Positions 46,449 to 58,089 of a stretch of DNA of 64,000 nucleotides are shown here, piece after piece. Made by a program: the position numbers and the translations under genes. The notes beneath the pieces were generated by a model. The model did not search any database and was not told the origin of the DNA. It saw only the letters and a list, made by a program, of their open reading frames with translations. The stretch comes from Gigaspora margarita (lineage: Eukaryota > Glomeromycota > Glomeromycetes > Diversisporales > Gigasporaceae), in the NCBI GenBank assembly GCA_009809945.1, contig WTPW01000087.1, forward strand, positions 108,695 through 172,694. The letters run 5' to 3'. Numbering within the stretch: the stretch's first letter is position 1; each line of letters opens with the position of its first letter.

Positions 46449-47222
46449 TGTTACAGTTAAAAATCTTAACCCATGATATAAATGCAAATTGGAAATATTA
46501 GAAGACTCAAGTGATTCAAGCCATCTGAAATTACAGACATTTGGTTGCAGCAGAGGCTTGGGGGTAATAATTGTTGTTTGTATGCAATGTACAGAGGCAT
46601 AGGTTATTGTTGTCCATAAATTGTTCAACAAACTGGTAATTGTTGACTCTTGATTATTGGCACACCAAGAGTATAGCTACAATAGCTTGTAAAAATTACA
46701 TAGAAGGCTTTTTAAACAGTGCTGCTTGTGGTCCGCAAGCAGTATTGTAGGTACAAGGAATTACAAAAAGGTTAGAGTGCACTAGTTCTTAACAATCTAG
46801 AAAGTATTTAAGGCCTAAGTTTTTACACTACTATGAAAAAAATTAGACTTGGTCTCAGAATATGATTTGGATTGCAATGTCTTAGTTATAGTTTTATAGT
46901 AAAAATTAGATTTGTTGTATTGTATTTTAGTTTAGAGTATATTTGTTATATTTTTTTGTTAGTATTACATTGTTATTCTATTTTCTTTATTTTATTAATT
47001 TTATTATAATAAATTATGCCCAAAATGTTTAATTAATTACATTATATATGTCTTATTTAAATTAATCACATAGATTGATTAGATTAAATGATAACCCTGA
47101 CCAAAATTAATTAATTTTTATGATATTATAAATACATGTACAATTGCTATAAATTTAAACCAAGTGAATTATTGGAGCTAAATTGGACTGATATCCATCA
47201 TTGCTTTCCCAATCTATGTTTA
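46449..47222 (+). repeat. 3' LTR of the Ty3/gypsy element
   Basis: Begins TGTTACAGTTAAAAATC and ends near TTGCTTTCCCAATCTATGTT. It is about 774 bp, nearly the length of the solo LTR at 729-1492. The LTR pair differs at many positions and by the 5' deletion, so the insertion is old. Confidence 0.85.
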
Positions 47223-47424
47223 TAGATATATATATATTTATTTGGATTTTGTGCAAGTATGAAATATTTTGAAATATTTATTTTCAAAATTTCCTGCTGT
47301 TAATCATTCTGAGAAATGCAATAAAATTCTAAAGTTACATATACATACTAGTGCGATAGGTGGCACAAAGCACTATCCACCTTATTTTGTTTTTATTTTT
47401 TAAATTACAGTAAATTAAAAAAAA

Positions 47425-48126
47425 GTGACTGTTATACGTACCTTCCAAATTTGTTATTTGTACCCCATGTAATAAAACCATAATTTGATTGGTTAATAGA
47501 CATCATATGATAAATACTGTATAACTTCGCATAGAAAAAATTATCTGGTTAGCTGATTTAATTCTACCTTTTTAATATTTTTTGCTTAGCCCTACAATAC
47601 TAAATAGTATATATAAGTTTTTTCTTTACTAAATATTTTAGCATGAAAATACTTTGGCGATCAATTTTAATCTTAACTATTTCTCAAACTTAAAATACTC
47701 ATTTGGTACTTGTGCTTTTTTTATCAAATTTATTGTACTCTACCTCTTTGATACAGTTTATATGCATTAACTCATTCATCTCACGTATTATAAGGATCAG
47801 TTGAATATAAAACAAGATCAAAGTATTTTTTACATTAGCATATTTAGTGTCATAAGGATAAGTATTCATTTTTTTTACATTTTTATTTAAATTTAGTTGC
47901 TAGCTAAATAATTTGAACTAACATTACCTTTCACTTGGGCAAGTGCGCGAATTATGTCCAGGTTGTCAGCACAGAGTGCATTGCCATCCTTTATGCTCTA
48001 CTAACTCAAACCCAGAAGGATCCCTTCTGGTTGGTTTACTGAACTATGTTGAGAAATATTAGAAGAGCGTCCTCTTGTAGTAACTTCTTTTGGATTCTGC
48101 AAGACTATTGGTGGGGTATTGATATC
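47425..48126. repeat. Left terminal inverted repeat of the MULE
   Basis: About 700 bp is the reverse complement of 56336-56996 at roughly 85 percent identity by eye. It includes an antisense copy of the transposase C-terminal exon with its zinc-knuckle codons. The outer end begins GTGACTGTTATACGTACC next to an A run. Between 47223 and 47424 the only notable item is the AGTGCGATAGGTGGC module. Confidence 0.85.
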
Positions 48127-49337
48127 GTGGCCATAGAAGTAATCAATGCCTATTACTGAAACATCACTCTATGAGGATCGCAAAGAGAGCATATATAACT
48201 AGAACAAGGAAAATCAGCAAATCATAAGTTTTGTAGTAAAATAGTTATAGAATACACTGTAAAACCAATATTAAAAACATGAAAATTAATAATAAAAAAA
48301 TTAACTGTTACTGAAAACGTGTAAAAAAGGCAGAGCCATATTAAAATTTTTATTTCACGTGATGTTTAATTAGATTTAGTTGTATAATTAGATTATATAT
48401 CCTTATAGTAAAAATGTAATAAAATAGTTGTACAAAAAATAAATTTTATTAAGCCATTGAATACATAATTCGCGCATGTATATTTTAAAAAATAAGTATA
48501 AGATATCAGAATTTGAACGTAATAAGTGCTCTGCCAATTTGATGCTGAATTTAGATATTGCGCTATTTCTGAAACATGCATTAATGTGCTCTATAATGAT
48601 CGTCATAGAGAGCTAAAACAGGGTGATTTTGACGCAGTTTCAAAAAGTGGTGAGCCTTAATAATGTCTAGCAGAAGAAGTAAAAAAGCATTTAATGCTAA
48701 ATTTTAAACATTGAACCATTTCTAAAATGCATTAATGCGCTCTATTATGATTGTCATAAAGAGACACATATAATTAAGCATAATGATTTTGACGCAGTTT
48801 TAAAAGGTGGCAAGCCTTAATAATACTTAGCTAGAGAAAGTAAGAAAATATTGAGCAAAAAATTAGATGTCGAAGCCAAAAAAGAAAAAATGGTATAAAA
48901 AACTTATCTGTAATTTTTTTCCCACAATGAATTTATTAATTTGGTGGCTAATTGATATTCAGCCAGATTAATGGGTAATAATAATCTTGTTTTTTTTTTT
49001 GTTCTCAATTCGAGTTAACAAAAACTGTTCGTCCCAAAAGTGCATTGAGACAAATTGGCAAAAAGTTAAAAAAGTCAAAAAAGAATAATCAAATTTTGTA
49101 AACCAGATGGAAATCTGTTTCTTCTATGTTTAAATAAAGAATAATAATAAACGCCTTATTAGTTTCTTGTAAAAGATTTCAAATTTATGCATTTGGAGTC
49201 ATATCACCTATTCAAAGAAAGGATTTAATTAGTTTAGAATTTTTTTCTCTATAAATTATAAAAAGCCCATTCAAAAAAAATTGTGAACCCATCTTATTAT
49301 CATGCAAGTCTTATTGACAATATTAACTCACAACAGA
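48127..49337. repeat. MULE 5' region with ~150-bp tandem units
   Basis: Two good units (about 48570-48700 and 48725-48860) and one partial unit (near 48150) share GCATTAATG-GCTCTAT-ATGAT-GTCAT-AGAG and GATTTTGACGCAGTTT...GAGCCTTAATAAT. Each has a short open reading (GDFDAV) then stops, so they may be decayed coding repeats. The remainder to 49337 is AT-rich. Confidence 0.5.
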
Positions 49338-51280
49338 ATGAATATAACATTTTCTACAGTATACAATAGCGCTGCTGAACTTTTTCAGAGCATTCAAAAA
49401 TATGCCAATTCTCAGGGTTATGCATTAGTAAAAAAAGAACTCAAAAGGACCATCATGGCAAATTGAAAAATATATCTATACATTGTGATAGGGTGGTGTT
49501 TACAATAGTTTCTTAAGCCCTAATGAAGAAACAAGACAGAGACAAAGAAGTACTAGACAGAACCCAAAATAAACATAGATAGGTCAGGTATGAGTTTGCT
49601 TATTTTTGAGGTTTTTATACAGATCTTTACTATTTATAGGGGATCACTAAAGCGGTGTAAAAAAAAGTTACGTTTCTGATGTGTTTAGGGTTACTTTTTT
49701 GAAGTGGTTAGGGTTAGAAGGTTATTTAAATATCAAGAATGTAATTTATGCAGTATATAGATCAATATATTGAATTTACCCACTTTAGCGAACCCCTATT
49801 TATAGTATTTTTTGCTTATTTTTGGTTTTTTTGCAGATTTTTTCTTTTTTAGTAACCCTATAATTAATCTGATCTATCTATGTATATTTCGGGGTCCTAC
49901 TAGACTCAATAACTGCCCCTATGAATTGTACGCTGCTCGACTTAATGGCCAATAGCATCTGGAAGTTCGTAATGCAAACCACATTTGATAATGACATGTC
50001 AGAACATCCAATCACTTATCAACTTTCAGAGCAATAGTTGGAAACTGTTGCAGCAATGACTGCAGCTGGTTCCCACCCTAGAAAAATTGTATCTACTTTC
50101 TGTCACAATGATACATCAACATTAATTATAAACGGAGATGTTTATAATGCTTGTAAATGGCTTTGTCAAGAGAACCTTGCTGGTCGTACTACTATCAGGC
50201 ACTCATAGATAAACTTAAAGAAGCCAATTTTACATATGAATACAAGTGTAATGACACGGGCTCTATTACTTTTTTTTACGCACAATGAATCTGTCACCCT
50301 CACTCGTCATTATCCTTCTGTTATTCTTATGGATTGTACCTATAATACAAACAAGTTTAAAATGTCTTTGTTAAGTATTGTTGGTATTACTAGTTTTAAT
50401 ACCCCTTTTATTTTTGTTTTGTTTTTTTAAAAAGTAAAGAAAAAACAGATTACCTATGGGCTCTAAATCATTTTGCTTGATTGTTTCACAACATGCCAAG
50501 ACCAGGTATAATAGTGACAGATAGGGAGTTCACTCTTATAAATGTGCTTAAGGTAACTTTCCAAATCCTATAAACCTGTTATGTGCATAGCACATCAACA
50601 AAAATATTTTAAAAAACTGCAAGCTACAGTTCCCAAGAGAAACAGAAAATGAGGAGAGTGATGAATGGAAAGATTTTCTCTCAAAGTGGAATGAAGTCGT
50701 CCAATCAGTAACTGAGGAAGAGTTTAAAGAAAAATGAAATATACTTCATCTTATTTATACTAATAAATCTCGTGTTATTGCTTATATTGAAGATATTTGG
50801 TTGCCGTTAAAAGAAAAGTTTGTAGCTGCATGGCAAATTTATACCTCTATCTAGGTACAACTGTAACCTCTCATGTTGAAAGTGCACATTCAACTCTTAA
50901 ATCCTATTTACAAACATCAACAGGTGATCTTTACCAGGTTTGTATAACAATATCTCTGGTAGTAGCTAATCAAAAGAAAGAATTGGATGCAAAAGTTGCA
51001 TCTGAACATATCCATATTCCACTTTTTGCGCTCAACAATCCTTTATATACAAATATTAAAGAAAAAGTTTTATCATTCACTCTTAAGATAATAAATGAAC
51101 AGTACAAAAAGGCGAACCAAGCAACAGCTCAGGAACCCCTGCCCTCATGTTCTGGATTCTTCTCAAAAACAATGGGCTTTCTTGTGCTCACACCATTAAT
51201 CTTTTAAAAAATGACCAACCTTTAATGCTTCATGATATCTATGAACATTGGTAGATTCAAGAACACACCATCAGAAAATT
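49338..51280 (+). pseudogene. MULE transposase, 5' and catalytic part
   Basis: A Mutator-like transposase. The ATG at 49338 opens a FAR1-like N-terminal segment (LFQSIQKYANSQGYALVKKE). The catalytic core shows the first aspartate in SVILMDCTYNTNKFKM (~50325), the second in PRPGIIVTDREFTLINV (~50510) and the glutamate in TSHVESAHSTLKSYLQ (~50875). A SWIM-like remnant (SCAHTINLLKNDQPL) ends near 51240. At least five stops (several where Trp is expected) and frameshifts (for instance in the T run near 50270) inactivate it. A MITE interrupts it at 49559-49897. The gene continues after a 4.9-kb insertion at about 56195, so the last part is listed separately. Confidence 0.85.
49559..49897. mobile_element. 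hAT-type MITE in the MULE gene
   Basis: Flanked by a perfect 8-bp duplication TACTAGAC (49551-49558 and 49898-49905). Ends AGAACCCAAAATAAACATAG and CTATGTATATTTCGGGGTCC are inverted. The core has TTTAGGGTTAC and GGTTAGGGTTAG, plus a nested inverted pair CACTAAAGCGG/CACTTTAGCG. Confidence 0.9.
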
Positions 51281-51536
51281 TTATATATAGATATTGATCG
51301 ATATATAACACTTAATCATTTTATATTAATTATAAAATATCGTTATATATCGATTAATTGGATAAAAATCGATATATATCTAAATTGATATATATCATTA
51401 AATCGTTATATATCTATAAATCGATTATAATCGGAATTATTTGAAATGATATATAACGATTAACAGATCTTTAATGATTATATAATGTTTTGACCATCAC
51501 CAGGTAAAAAAAAAAAAAAGCCGTTTTGTACTATTT

Positions 51537-51690
51537 TTATCCCCCCTCCCTTTTTTCTCTCCTTTTTCTTTTTTTTTCTCCTTTTTCTTTTTTTTTCTCC
51601 TCTCTCTTTTTTTTCTCTCTCTCTTTTCTTTTCTTTCTCTTTTCTTCTTTCTTCTTTTTTTTTTCTCTCTTTTTTTTTAATATTTCGAAT
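51537..51690 (+). repeat. Polypyrimidine tract, ~150 bp
   Basis: Almost pure C and T on the plus strand (for example CCCCTCCCTTTTTTCTCTCC). It has homopurine-homopyrimidine character with mirror-like CTTTTTC blocks. The open frame through it (Phe/Ser-rich) is a composition artefact. Confidence 0.85.
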
Positions 51691-52234
51691 TGTTTCAAAA
51701 TATTTTAAAAATAGAAAATCAAGCTAGATCAGTAGATCTGTACTCTAGATCATACCACAAATGCGTTTGACTAATATTTTCAAAATGGTTCGAAATGTTT
51801 CGATGATCATAGTACAAGATCAGATTAGATCTTTGTTTATTTTTTTTTGTTATAATTTAGATCTTCTATCACTTTTACATTGTTTTTTCATTTTTGTTTT
51901 GTTTTTTTTTGTTACGTTTCGTTTTGTTTAGTATCATTTTGTTTCATTTGTTTTTTAATTTTTTTCATTTATTTATTATTTTTTTAATTTTTTTTTATTT
52001 TATTTCTACAAAAAAAACACTTTTTGGCATGAAATATAGTGACTTTCTGACACATTGCACAAGGCAATACATTGGTATTGTCCTAGCTGGTGTCATCGCT
52101 AGTGTTGTAGTTAATGTCATCATTGGTGTCGTTATTGGAATTGTCACTAGCAGGTGTCATTGATGTGCCTCTCGGTATTCTTGTAGATAGTATTGCTTAG
52201 ATTTTTAGTGTTCTTGTAGGTGGTCCATTTGTTT

Positions 52235-52700
52235 TTCTTCTCTTGCGTTCGTACAGGGTTGTCTTGCTCATTTCTCTTGCATTCGTATGGGGTGGTCTTG
52301 CTCGTTCTCTTGTGTTCGTACGGGGTCATATAAGGTAATTTTTCTTGTTTTTTTTTGCATTTGTATGGGTGGTATAACACTAACACTTCTGAGAAATAGT
52401 TTTTTTTATTTTTTTTTATTTACTATTTTTTTAGAAAATAGTGAAAATAAGCAAATATAAGTGAATAGAAGCGAATAGAAGCAAATATGAGCAAATAGAA
52501 GCAAATATAATAGTTTATTTTTTCTTTTTCATTTTTTTTTGTTATTTTTTCAGTTCATTTTTTGTTTTTTGTTCTTTTTATTTATTTTTTTAATTTTATT
52601 TTATTTTATTTATTCCTTATTTTAGTAGCGAATATAAGCAAATATAAGCGAATATAATCAAAAATAAGCAAATATAAGCAAATATATGCAAATATAATAG
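52235..52700. repeat. Two short tandem arrays
   Basis: At 52235-52385 a ~34-bp unit (TCTCTTGCATTCGTATGGGG, TGGTCTTGCTC) repeats about 3.5 times; read on the minus strand it gives a peptide repeat TPYECKR, probably by chance. At 52438-52510 and 52625-52695 a 10-bp AAGCAAATAT/AAGCGAATAG unit repeats about seven times each. Confidence 0.7.
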
Positions 52701-53039
52701 TTTATTTTTTTTCATTTTTATTTTATTTTCGTTATTTTTTTTCAGTTTCGTTCTTTTTTGGTTTTATTTTTTTGTCATTTTTTTTATAATAATATATAAT
52801 AAAATATGTAATATTTAAAATATATATAATATATAATAGGAGTTATATACATATACCCTAGGGTACAATGTACCCACATCACATGACTTATATATTGCAT
52901 TGATAATAACATATATATCATACTAATATAACATTATATATATCTGTATATAATTATAATTTATCTTTAACCAAACCAAATTCTATTTTGTTTATTTTAG
53001 TCATGGTCCTAAGCTTAACTCCACTTTTAAGTATAAACT

Positions 53040-53300
53040 ACCTGATAACAAGCCCTAAACCTTATTACTAACTAAAAACTAACCCTAACCTTATATCTAA
53101 CTAAAAACTACCCAATCCCTAACCCTAACCTTATATCTAACTAAAAACCACCTGATCCCTAACCCACCTGATCTCTAACTCTAAACATAATTCTAAAACC
53201 TATTTCTACCCACTTGATCCTATTTTTAGTCTAGCCTTAAACCTGATTCAATTACTAACTAAAACTTATTTCTAACCCTAAATCAATTTCTATTCCTCAC
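53040..53300. repeat. ~50-bp tandem repeat containing telomere-like ACCCTAACC
   Basis: Units AACCCTAACCTTATATCTAA-CTAAAAACTACCTGATCCCT repeat about three times, then decay. They look internal rather than telomeric because the hexamer does not run on. Confidence 0.7.
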
Positions 53301-53689
53301 TCAAAACCTAACTCTAATAAATCAATTATTACTCGCTTCATAGACTATTACTTCTCTACATCATACAATTATTTTATTTGCATAAAATCTCGGGTTTTCT
53401 AGTATCATTTCGTTTGCATTGATCATTTCGTTCAGCATGTACTAATATATATAAAAATCAGTTAATAATTATTGGAATCAAAAACAACAAAACAAGTTCA
53501 AATCAAACACCTAACACTTACCAGTACTTAATACTCTTCAGATCATTTCGTTGTATTTATATCCAAGCCGTTACAATATACCAACTAATCGATTAGTCGA
53601 TTAGTTGGCTATAATTGATTTTTAATCGATTTTAAAAAATTTTTTGGTCAACTAATCGATTGCATTTTTTGGTCTGATTTGCAAAGAAG

Positions 53690-54885
53690 CCGGTGTGGTG
53701 GTCTTGCAAATTGATTTGCTAAAGCCTGACTTAAATAAAATAGTCTAAGAACAACCTAAATAAGTCAACATGGTGTTCTTGCAAATCATATTAGCTAGCA
53801 CTTTTCCTCCTTTTAATCCAATTTTATTATGTGAATAAATTAGCATGATTGTCTTGCAAAGTGAATCAGCTAATGCATTTTCACTTTCTGATCCAAGATT
53901 ATAATTAGAAAATTTGAAAAAGTCAGTGTAAAGTTCTTGCAAAGTGTATTTGCGAACCAATAATGACATCACGCCAACAGAACAAACAAATAAGTTCACA
54001 CCAACCTAGAAAATCAACTAAATGACATGAAACGACAACACAGATGTACCACAAGCAGCAAATGCACATCACACACCGGAAATGATGTCAACACCTAGAA
54101 TGGTAAAATGTCTCCAAGACTCCACTAAAACGACCCAAGCAAGTCAATATAGTGTTCTTGCAAACCACATTTGCTAGCACTTTTTCTCCTTCTGATTCAA
54201 TTTGTTGCGCGAGAAAGTTAGAATGAAGTTCTTGCAAGTGAAACGGCTATTGCATTTTCACAAGATTATCATTAAAAATAAGAAAAAAGTCAGTATAAAG
54301 TCCTTGCAAAGAGCGTCCGCTAAACAATGAAAGAATTTTATACCAACCTAGAAAATGATCTAAATGATGAAATTGACGACACGGAAGCACTACAAGCAGC
54401 AAAATCAACATCTACCTAGAACAGCAAAATTACTCCAAGATTCCAGTAATATAACGTCCTTCTTCTAATCTTAAAATGACCAAGCAAGTCAACATGGTGT
54501 TCTTGCAAACCACGTTTGCTAGCAGTTTTTCTCTTTCTGATCCAATTTGTTATGCAAGAAAGTCAGAATGAAGCTCTTGCAAAGTTAAACAGCTAAAGCA
54601 TTTTTACCTTCTGATTCAAGGTTATTATTAAAAGATATGAAAAGTCAGTGTAAAGTTCTTACAAAATGAATCTGCTAAATAACAACAAAACCACAAAACA
54701 GAATAAACAAAGAAGTCTACACTGTGATAAACTTCATAGCCAGAAGATCGCCTAAACGATATGAAATTGGACATGAAAGTACCATAAGTGGCAAAACTCA
54801 TACACCAAACTGATAAAACAAAGACAATACCTAGAATGGCGAAACTACTCCAAGGCTCAGTAAGCAACAACGTGGGACTACTCAA
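53690..54885 (-). pseudogene. Leucine-rich-repeat (RNI/NLRC3-like) fragment
   Basis: The minus strand gives repeated LRR pieces of the ribonuclease-inhibitor type: IGLKGGKVLANMICKNTMLT, ESENALADSLCKTIML and LADSFCKNFTLT. Three related DNA blocks begin near 53757, 54145 and 54475, each with TGGTGTTCTTGCAAA. Every block loses the frame between repeats. No nucleotide-binding domain is visible. It lies inside the insertion that splits the MULE. Confidence 0.7.
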
Positions 54886-56190
54886 AAGATGAAAAGCGTA
54901 TTCACAAGCGATGACGCTGAAAACTGATACCTAAAGTGATGACTTTACACTAAAAGCTCCAATAACGTGACAACTCTAAACCAGTGACTCTAGCAATGAC
55001 ATTAATGGTGGCACTAAAAATTTAAAAAAAAAGATGATAATCAACAGTTCATTGTTTATATTTCCTATGATTGTTATATTACACAGAAACATGGGTACAA
55101 AAAATTTTAATATTCCCTTAGATACAAAATATTAATTCTATATAATAATAAATAAAAAAATAAAATTTTACATTAAATTGTAAAAACTTGCGAATATTGT
55201 ATATTTAATTTAAATATAATATATAATAATAATAAATAAATAAAAATTTTAGAAAACGCAAAAACTTGTGAAAACCTGTAAAATGTTTAAAAATTTGCAA
55301 AAAGCATGATTATGTGAATATAATAATTATTAATTGATATCATATTCGATATATATTGATTTAACCAGATATATATCGATTACTATCAATATCGATGATA
55401 ATTGGCAGGGTAGTGTTGTTATCCTATATCCACTTCTTTAAAGATAGTAGGTAACTAGAGCGACCTTAGACAGTGATCACTTTGTGTAACCTCACTTGTT
55501 ACTGTGATTTAACTAAGTTGAAAGGTGTTTTTCAAGAAAACTCAACAAAGAAGATTTTTGGCAATTTGCAATTACGAAAAAGGCTACAATTAAAAGTATA
55601 TGAGGATACTAATAATTGTTTAATTTAAATAATAAATAAATGTATTTATTAGTGAAAGAGTATGAAGACTCGTTGATGAACTTGGGGTCCACATCAGCTG
55701 CTTTTATACATTTTTGTTTTTCACAGATGTAACGGGCTATATCTATTACATGTGCAATAAATGCTATATCTACTACTAATAAAATATATAGTATAAATAG
55801 TATAAATGTAATATATGAAATAAATGACATATGTGTTATAAATAAAATATAGAGTATATATGCTATAAATATGACATGTTTTATAAATGCCATATATGCA
55901 CTTTGGCGCGCAGTAGATCGCCTAGCCAATCAAATTACAGATCACATGATTGATCACTTATTGGTTCCGATCTTGTCATACAGTGGTCATACAGAGATGA
56001 TCTTTAGCTCGTTAGAACCGTCTCGATGAGCTGATTCTAATGGTAGTGGTTTCATTCAATTTGGATCAGTGGATCAAGAGTTATAATCGATTTTGTGGTT
56101 TATAGCAATTTCTATAGGTCAATAGTGTGTAATCGATATATATCCTATATATATCCAAATTGTTAGTAATCGATATATATCGGTCTATTT
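54886..56190. other. Right part of the insertion, no gene recognised
   Basis: AT-rich to 55400, then a CAGGGTAGTG start and composition change at 55415-55780. The region 55740-55890 is full of TATAAATG-like words; the Ile/Phe-rich minus-strand frame there is most likely spurious. Confidence 0.35.
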
Positions 56191-56194
56191 TTTT

Positions 56195-56540
56195 TGCTAA
56201 TGACTAGTATTAGAGGTTGAAGAAAATACCATTTGTGATGAAGACGCTTTACAACCTCTTTTTCAAAACCTACAAGAGAGATATCAAGAATGGCCAAGAT
56301 TCTAGCAAGCAGCAACATGTGTAATGTTAGAAAACATAATCGATACCCCACCAATAGTCTTGCAGAATCCACAAGAAGTTTCTACAAGAGGACGCCCTTC
56401 TAATGTTTCTCAACATAGTTCAGTAAACTTAACCAGAAGAGATCCTTCTGGGTTTGAGTTAGTGGAGCATAAAGGACAGAAATGCTCTCTGTGCCAACAA
56501 CCTGAACACAATTCATGCACTTGCCCAAGTGGAAGGTAAT
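56195..56540 (+). pseudogene. MULE transposase, C-terminal part
   Basis: Continues the gene broken at 51280: VEENTICDEDALQPLFQNLQ, one stop, then PIVLQNPQEVSTRGRPSNVS with an arginine/serine linker. It ends in a CCHC zinc knuckle, C-S-L-C...H...C (CSLCQQPEHNSCTCP), with a stop just after 56536. The second half lies inside the right TIR, so the left TIR contains an antisense copy. Confidence 0.8.
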
Positions 56541-56996
56541 GTTAGTTCAAATTATTTAGCTAGCAACTTAATTCAAATAAAATTGTAAAAAAAAAAGAAT
56601 ACTTATTTTTATGACACTGAATATGCTGGTGTAATAAATACTTTGATCTTGTTTTATGTTCAGTTAATGCATATAAACTGTATCAAGAGGCAGAGTGCAT
56701 TAAATTTGATGAAAAAGCACAAGTACCAAATGAATATTTTAAGTTTGAGATCAAGGTTGATCGCCAAAGTATTTTCGCGCTAAAATATTTAGTAAAGAAA
56801 AACCTTATATATACTATTTAGTATTGTAGGGGTTAAGCAAAAAAAGTTAAAAAGGTAGAATTAAATCGGCAAACGTATAATTTTTCTATGCAAAGTTACA
56901 CAGTATTTATCGTATAATATCTATTAACCAATCAAATCATGATTTTATTACATAGGATACGAATAGCAAATTTGGGGGGTACATATAACAGCTGCC
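56336..56996. repeat. Right terminal inverted repeat of the MULE
   Basis: Inverted partner of 47425-48126; the outer end is GGGGTACATATAACAGCTGCC followed by an A-rich run. It includes the zinc-knuckle exon and about 450 bp of 3' sequence. Confidence 0.85.
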
Positions 56997-58089
56997 AAAA
57001 AAAAAAGAAAAAAAAGAAAAAAAATCTGACTCACTGACTAAATTTTTAGATTCTATGTAGTGCAAAGTAAAAAATCAACTTTGCATGCCATAATCTTGGA
57101 TGTGAAATTATTCTATTAATTTACAGTAATTAAAAAGAAAAAAACATCTGATTAACTAATCGAAGTTTTCAGATTTCATGGAATGCTAAACAAAAAATCA
57201 ATATTGTGCTATGATTCTAATACATTCTGACATATTACAACCCTGAATTTTGGTGACTCCTTGTATGAGTTCACATATCTCATACTTATGAATTGCTCAT
57301 TTGTCATAGATATGGGTTGTGATCTTGTGACAAATGGATGTCCCATGGCTTCACTTACTGCATCTCATTTACCAACTATAACACATTTTTTTACATTTAG
57401 ATTTATATTTTCCTATATCAATTGTTGAATTGTGATGATATTCTTGATTATAACGTGCTTACTAATATATTAGTCTTAACATTTTGATCATGGATTATAT
57501 AAGCAATCAAAAAGCTACATACCAGTATAATCACATGAATGTGTAATATGAAATGTGAGAGGGATGGTTTGATTTAACTTTTTGGTCATGGACTATGCTA
57601 ATTTTTGCAGTATCCTTTTTTAGTAGGAGTAATGATTTTCATTTATTCACTTTTGGAAGGAATTAGGATTTTACATATATTGTAACTATATAAGTAGAAT
57701 ATGCAATATTATGCAAATTGACGTTACTGATTATAAATTATGAAATCTATATCATCTAAATTTAGTTCATCCATTAAATGTTTTAATTGGTTACCTGCAC
57801 ATTATGATATTCTTGATTACATTTTGATCATTTATATGATTGGGGATCATTTATGACCAGTTTGAATATATTAATTGTTGCAGTATGAATATTTCATGAT
57901 TACATTTATCAAAATAGATTAAATTACATTTTTGATTAATAATATAGATATATTGATGTCTCAACTATGATTTTTGAGTGCTGCGAAAGTAAAAAATTCT
58001 AAAATTTTATTTTTAGAAACAGAATTATAACTTTTCGCTCTATGGCACTCATTTTTAAAAATTGATATTCAATAAAAACCAAATACTAT
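56997..58089. other. Gene-free stretch
   Basis: Near 57025-57220 a block of about 100 bases (CTGA..AACTAA..TTTTTAGATT, AAAAAATCAA) is duplicated with divergence. Beyond that AT-rich with no frame recognised. Confidence 0.4.

Larger units (their letters stand above)
51285..56190. mobile_element. 4.9-kb insertion in the MULE transposase
   Basis: The MULE frame is lost after ENF (51280) and resumes at VEENTICDEDALQPLF (~56200). Both borders and an internal site (55335-55410) carry clusters of CGATATATATCGA-type words; the borders form loose inverted repeats. Contents: 51540-52800 T-rich and pyrimidine-rich DNA with short tandem repeats, 52860-53690 telomere-like tandem repeats, 53690-54885 a leucine-rich-repeat pseudogene, 55420-55930 unassigned. 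I see no transposase of its own. It may be one large non-autonomous element or several layers. Confidence 0.55.

Noticed and set aside
51526..51708. Phe/Ser-rich open frame
   Set aside because: It is a direct product of the polypyrimidine tract.
52147..52386. Minus-strand peptide with TPYECKR repeats
   Set aside because: The repeat comes from a short DNA tandem array inside the insertion, and no gene structure surrounds it.
53040..53300. Chromosome end (telomere)
   Set aside because: The TAACCC units are interspersed within ~50-bp repeats and normal sequence continues on both sides.
55609..55929. Ile/Phe-rich frame resembling a membrane protein on the minus strand
   Set aside because: It arises from TATAAATG-like low-complexity words, with no start context or homologue that I recognise.
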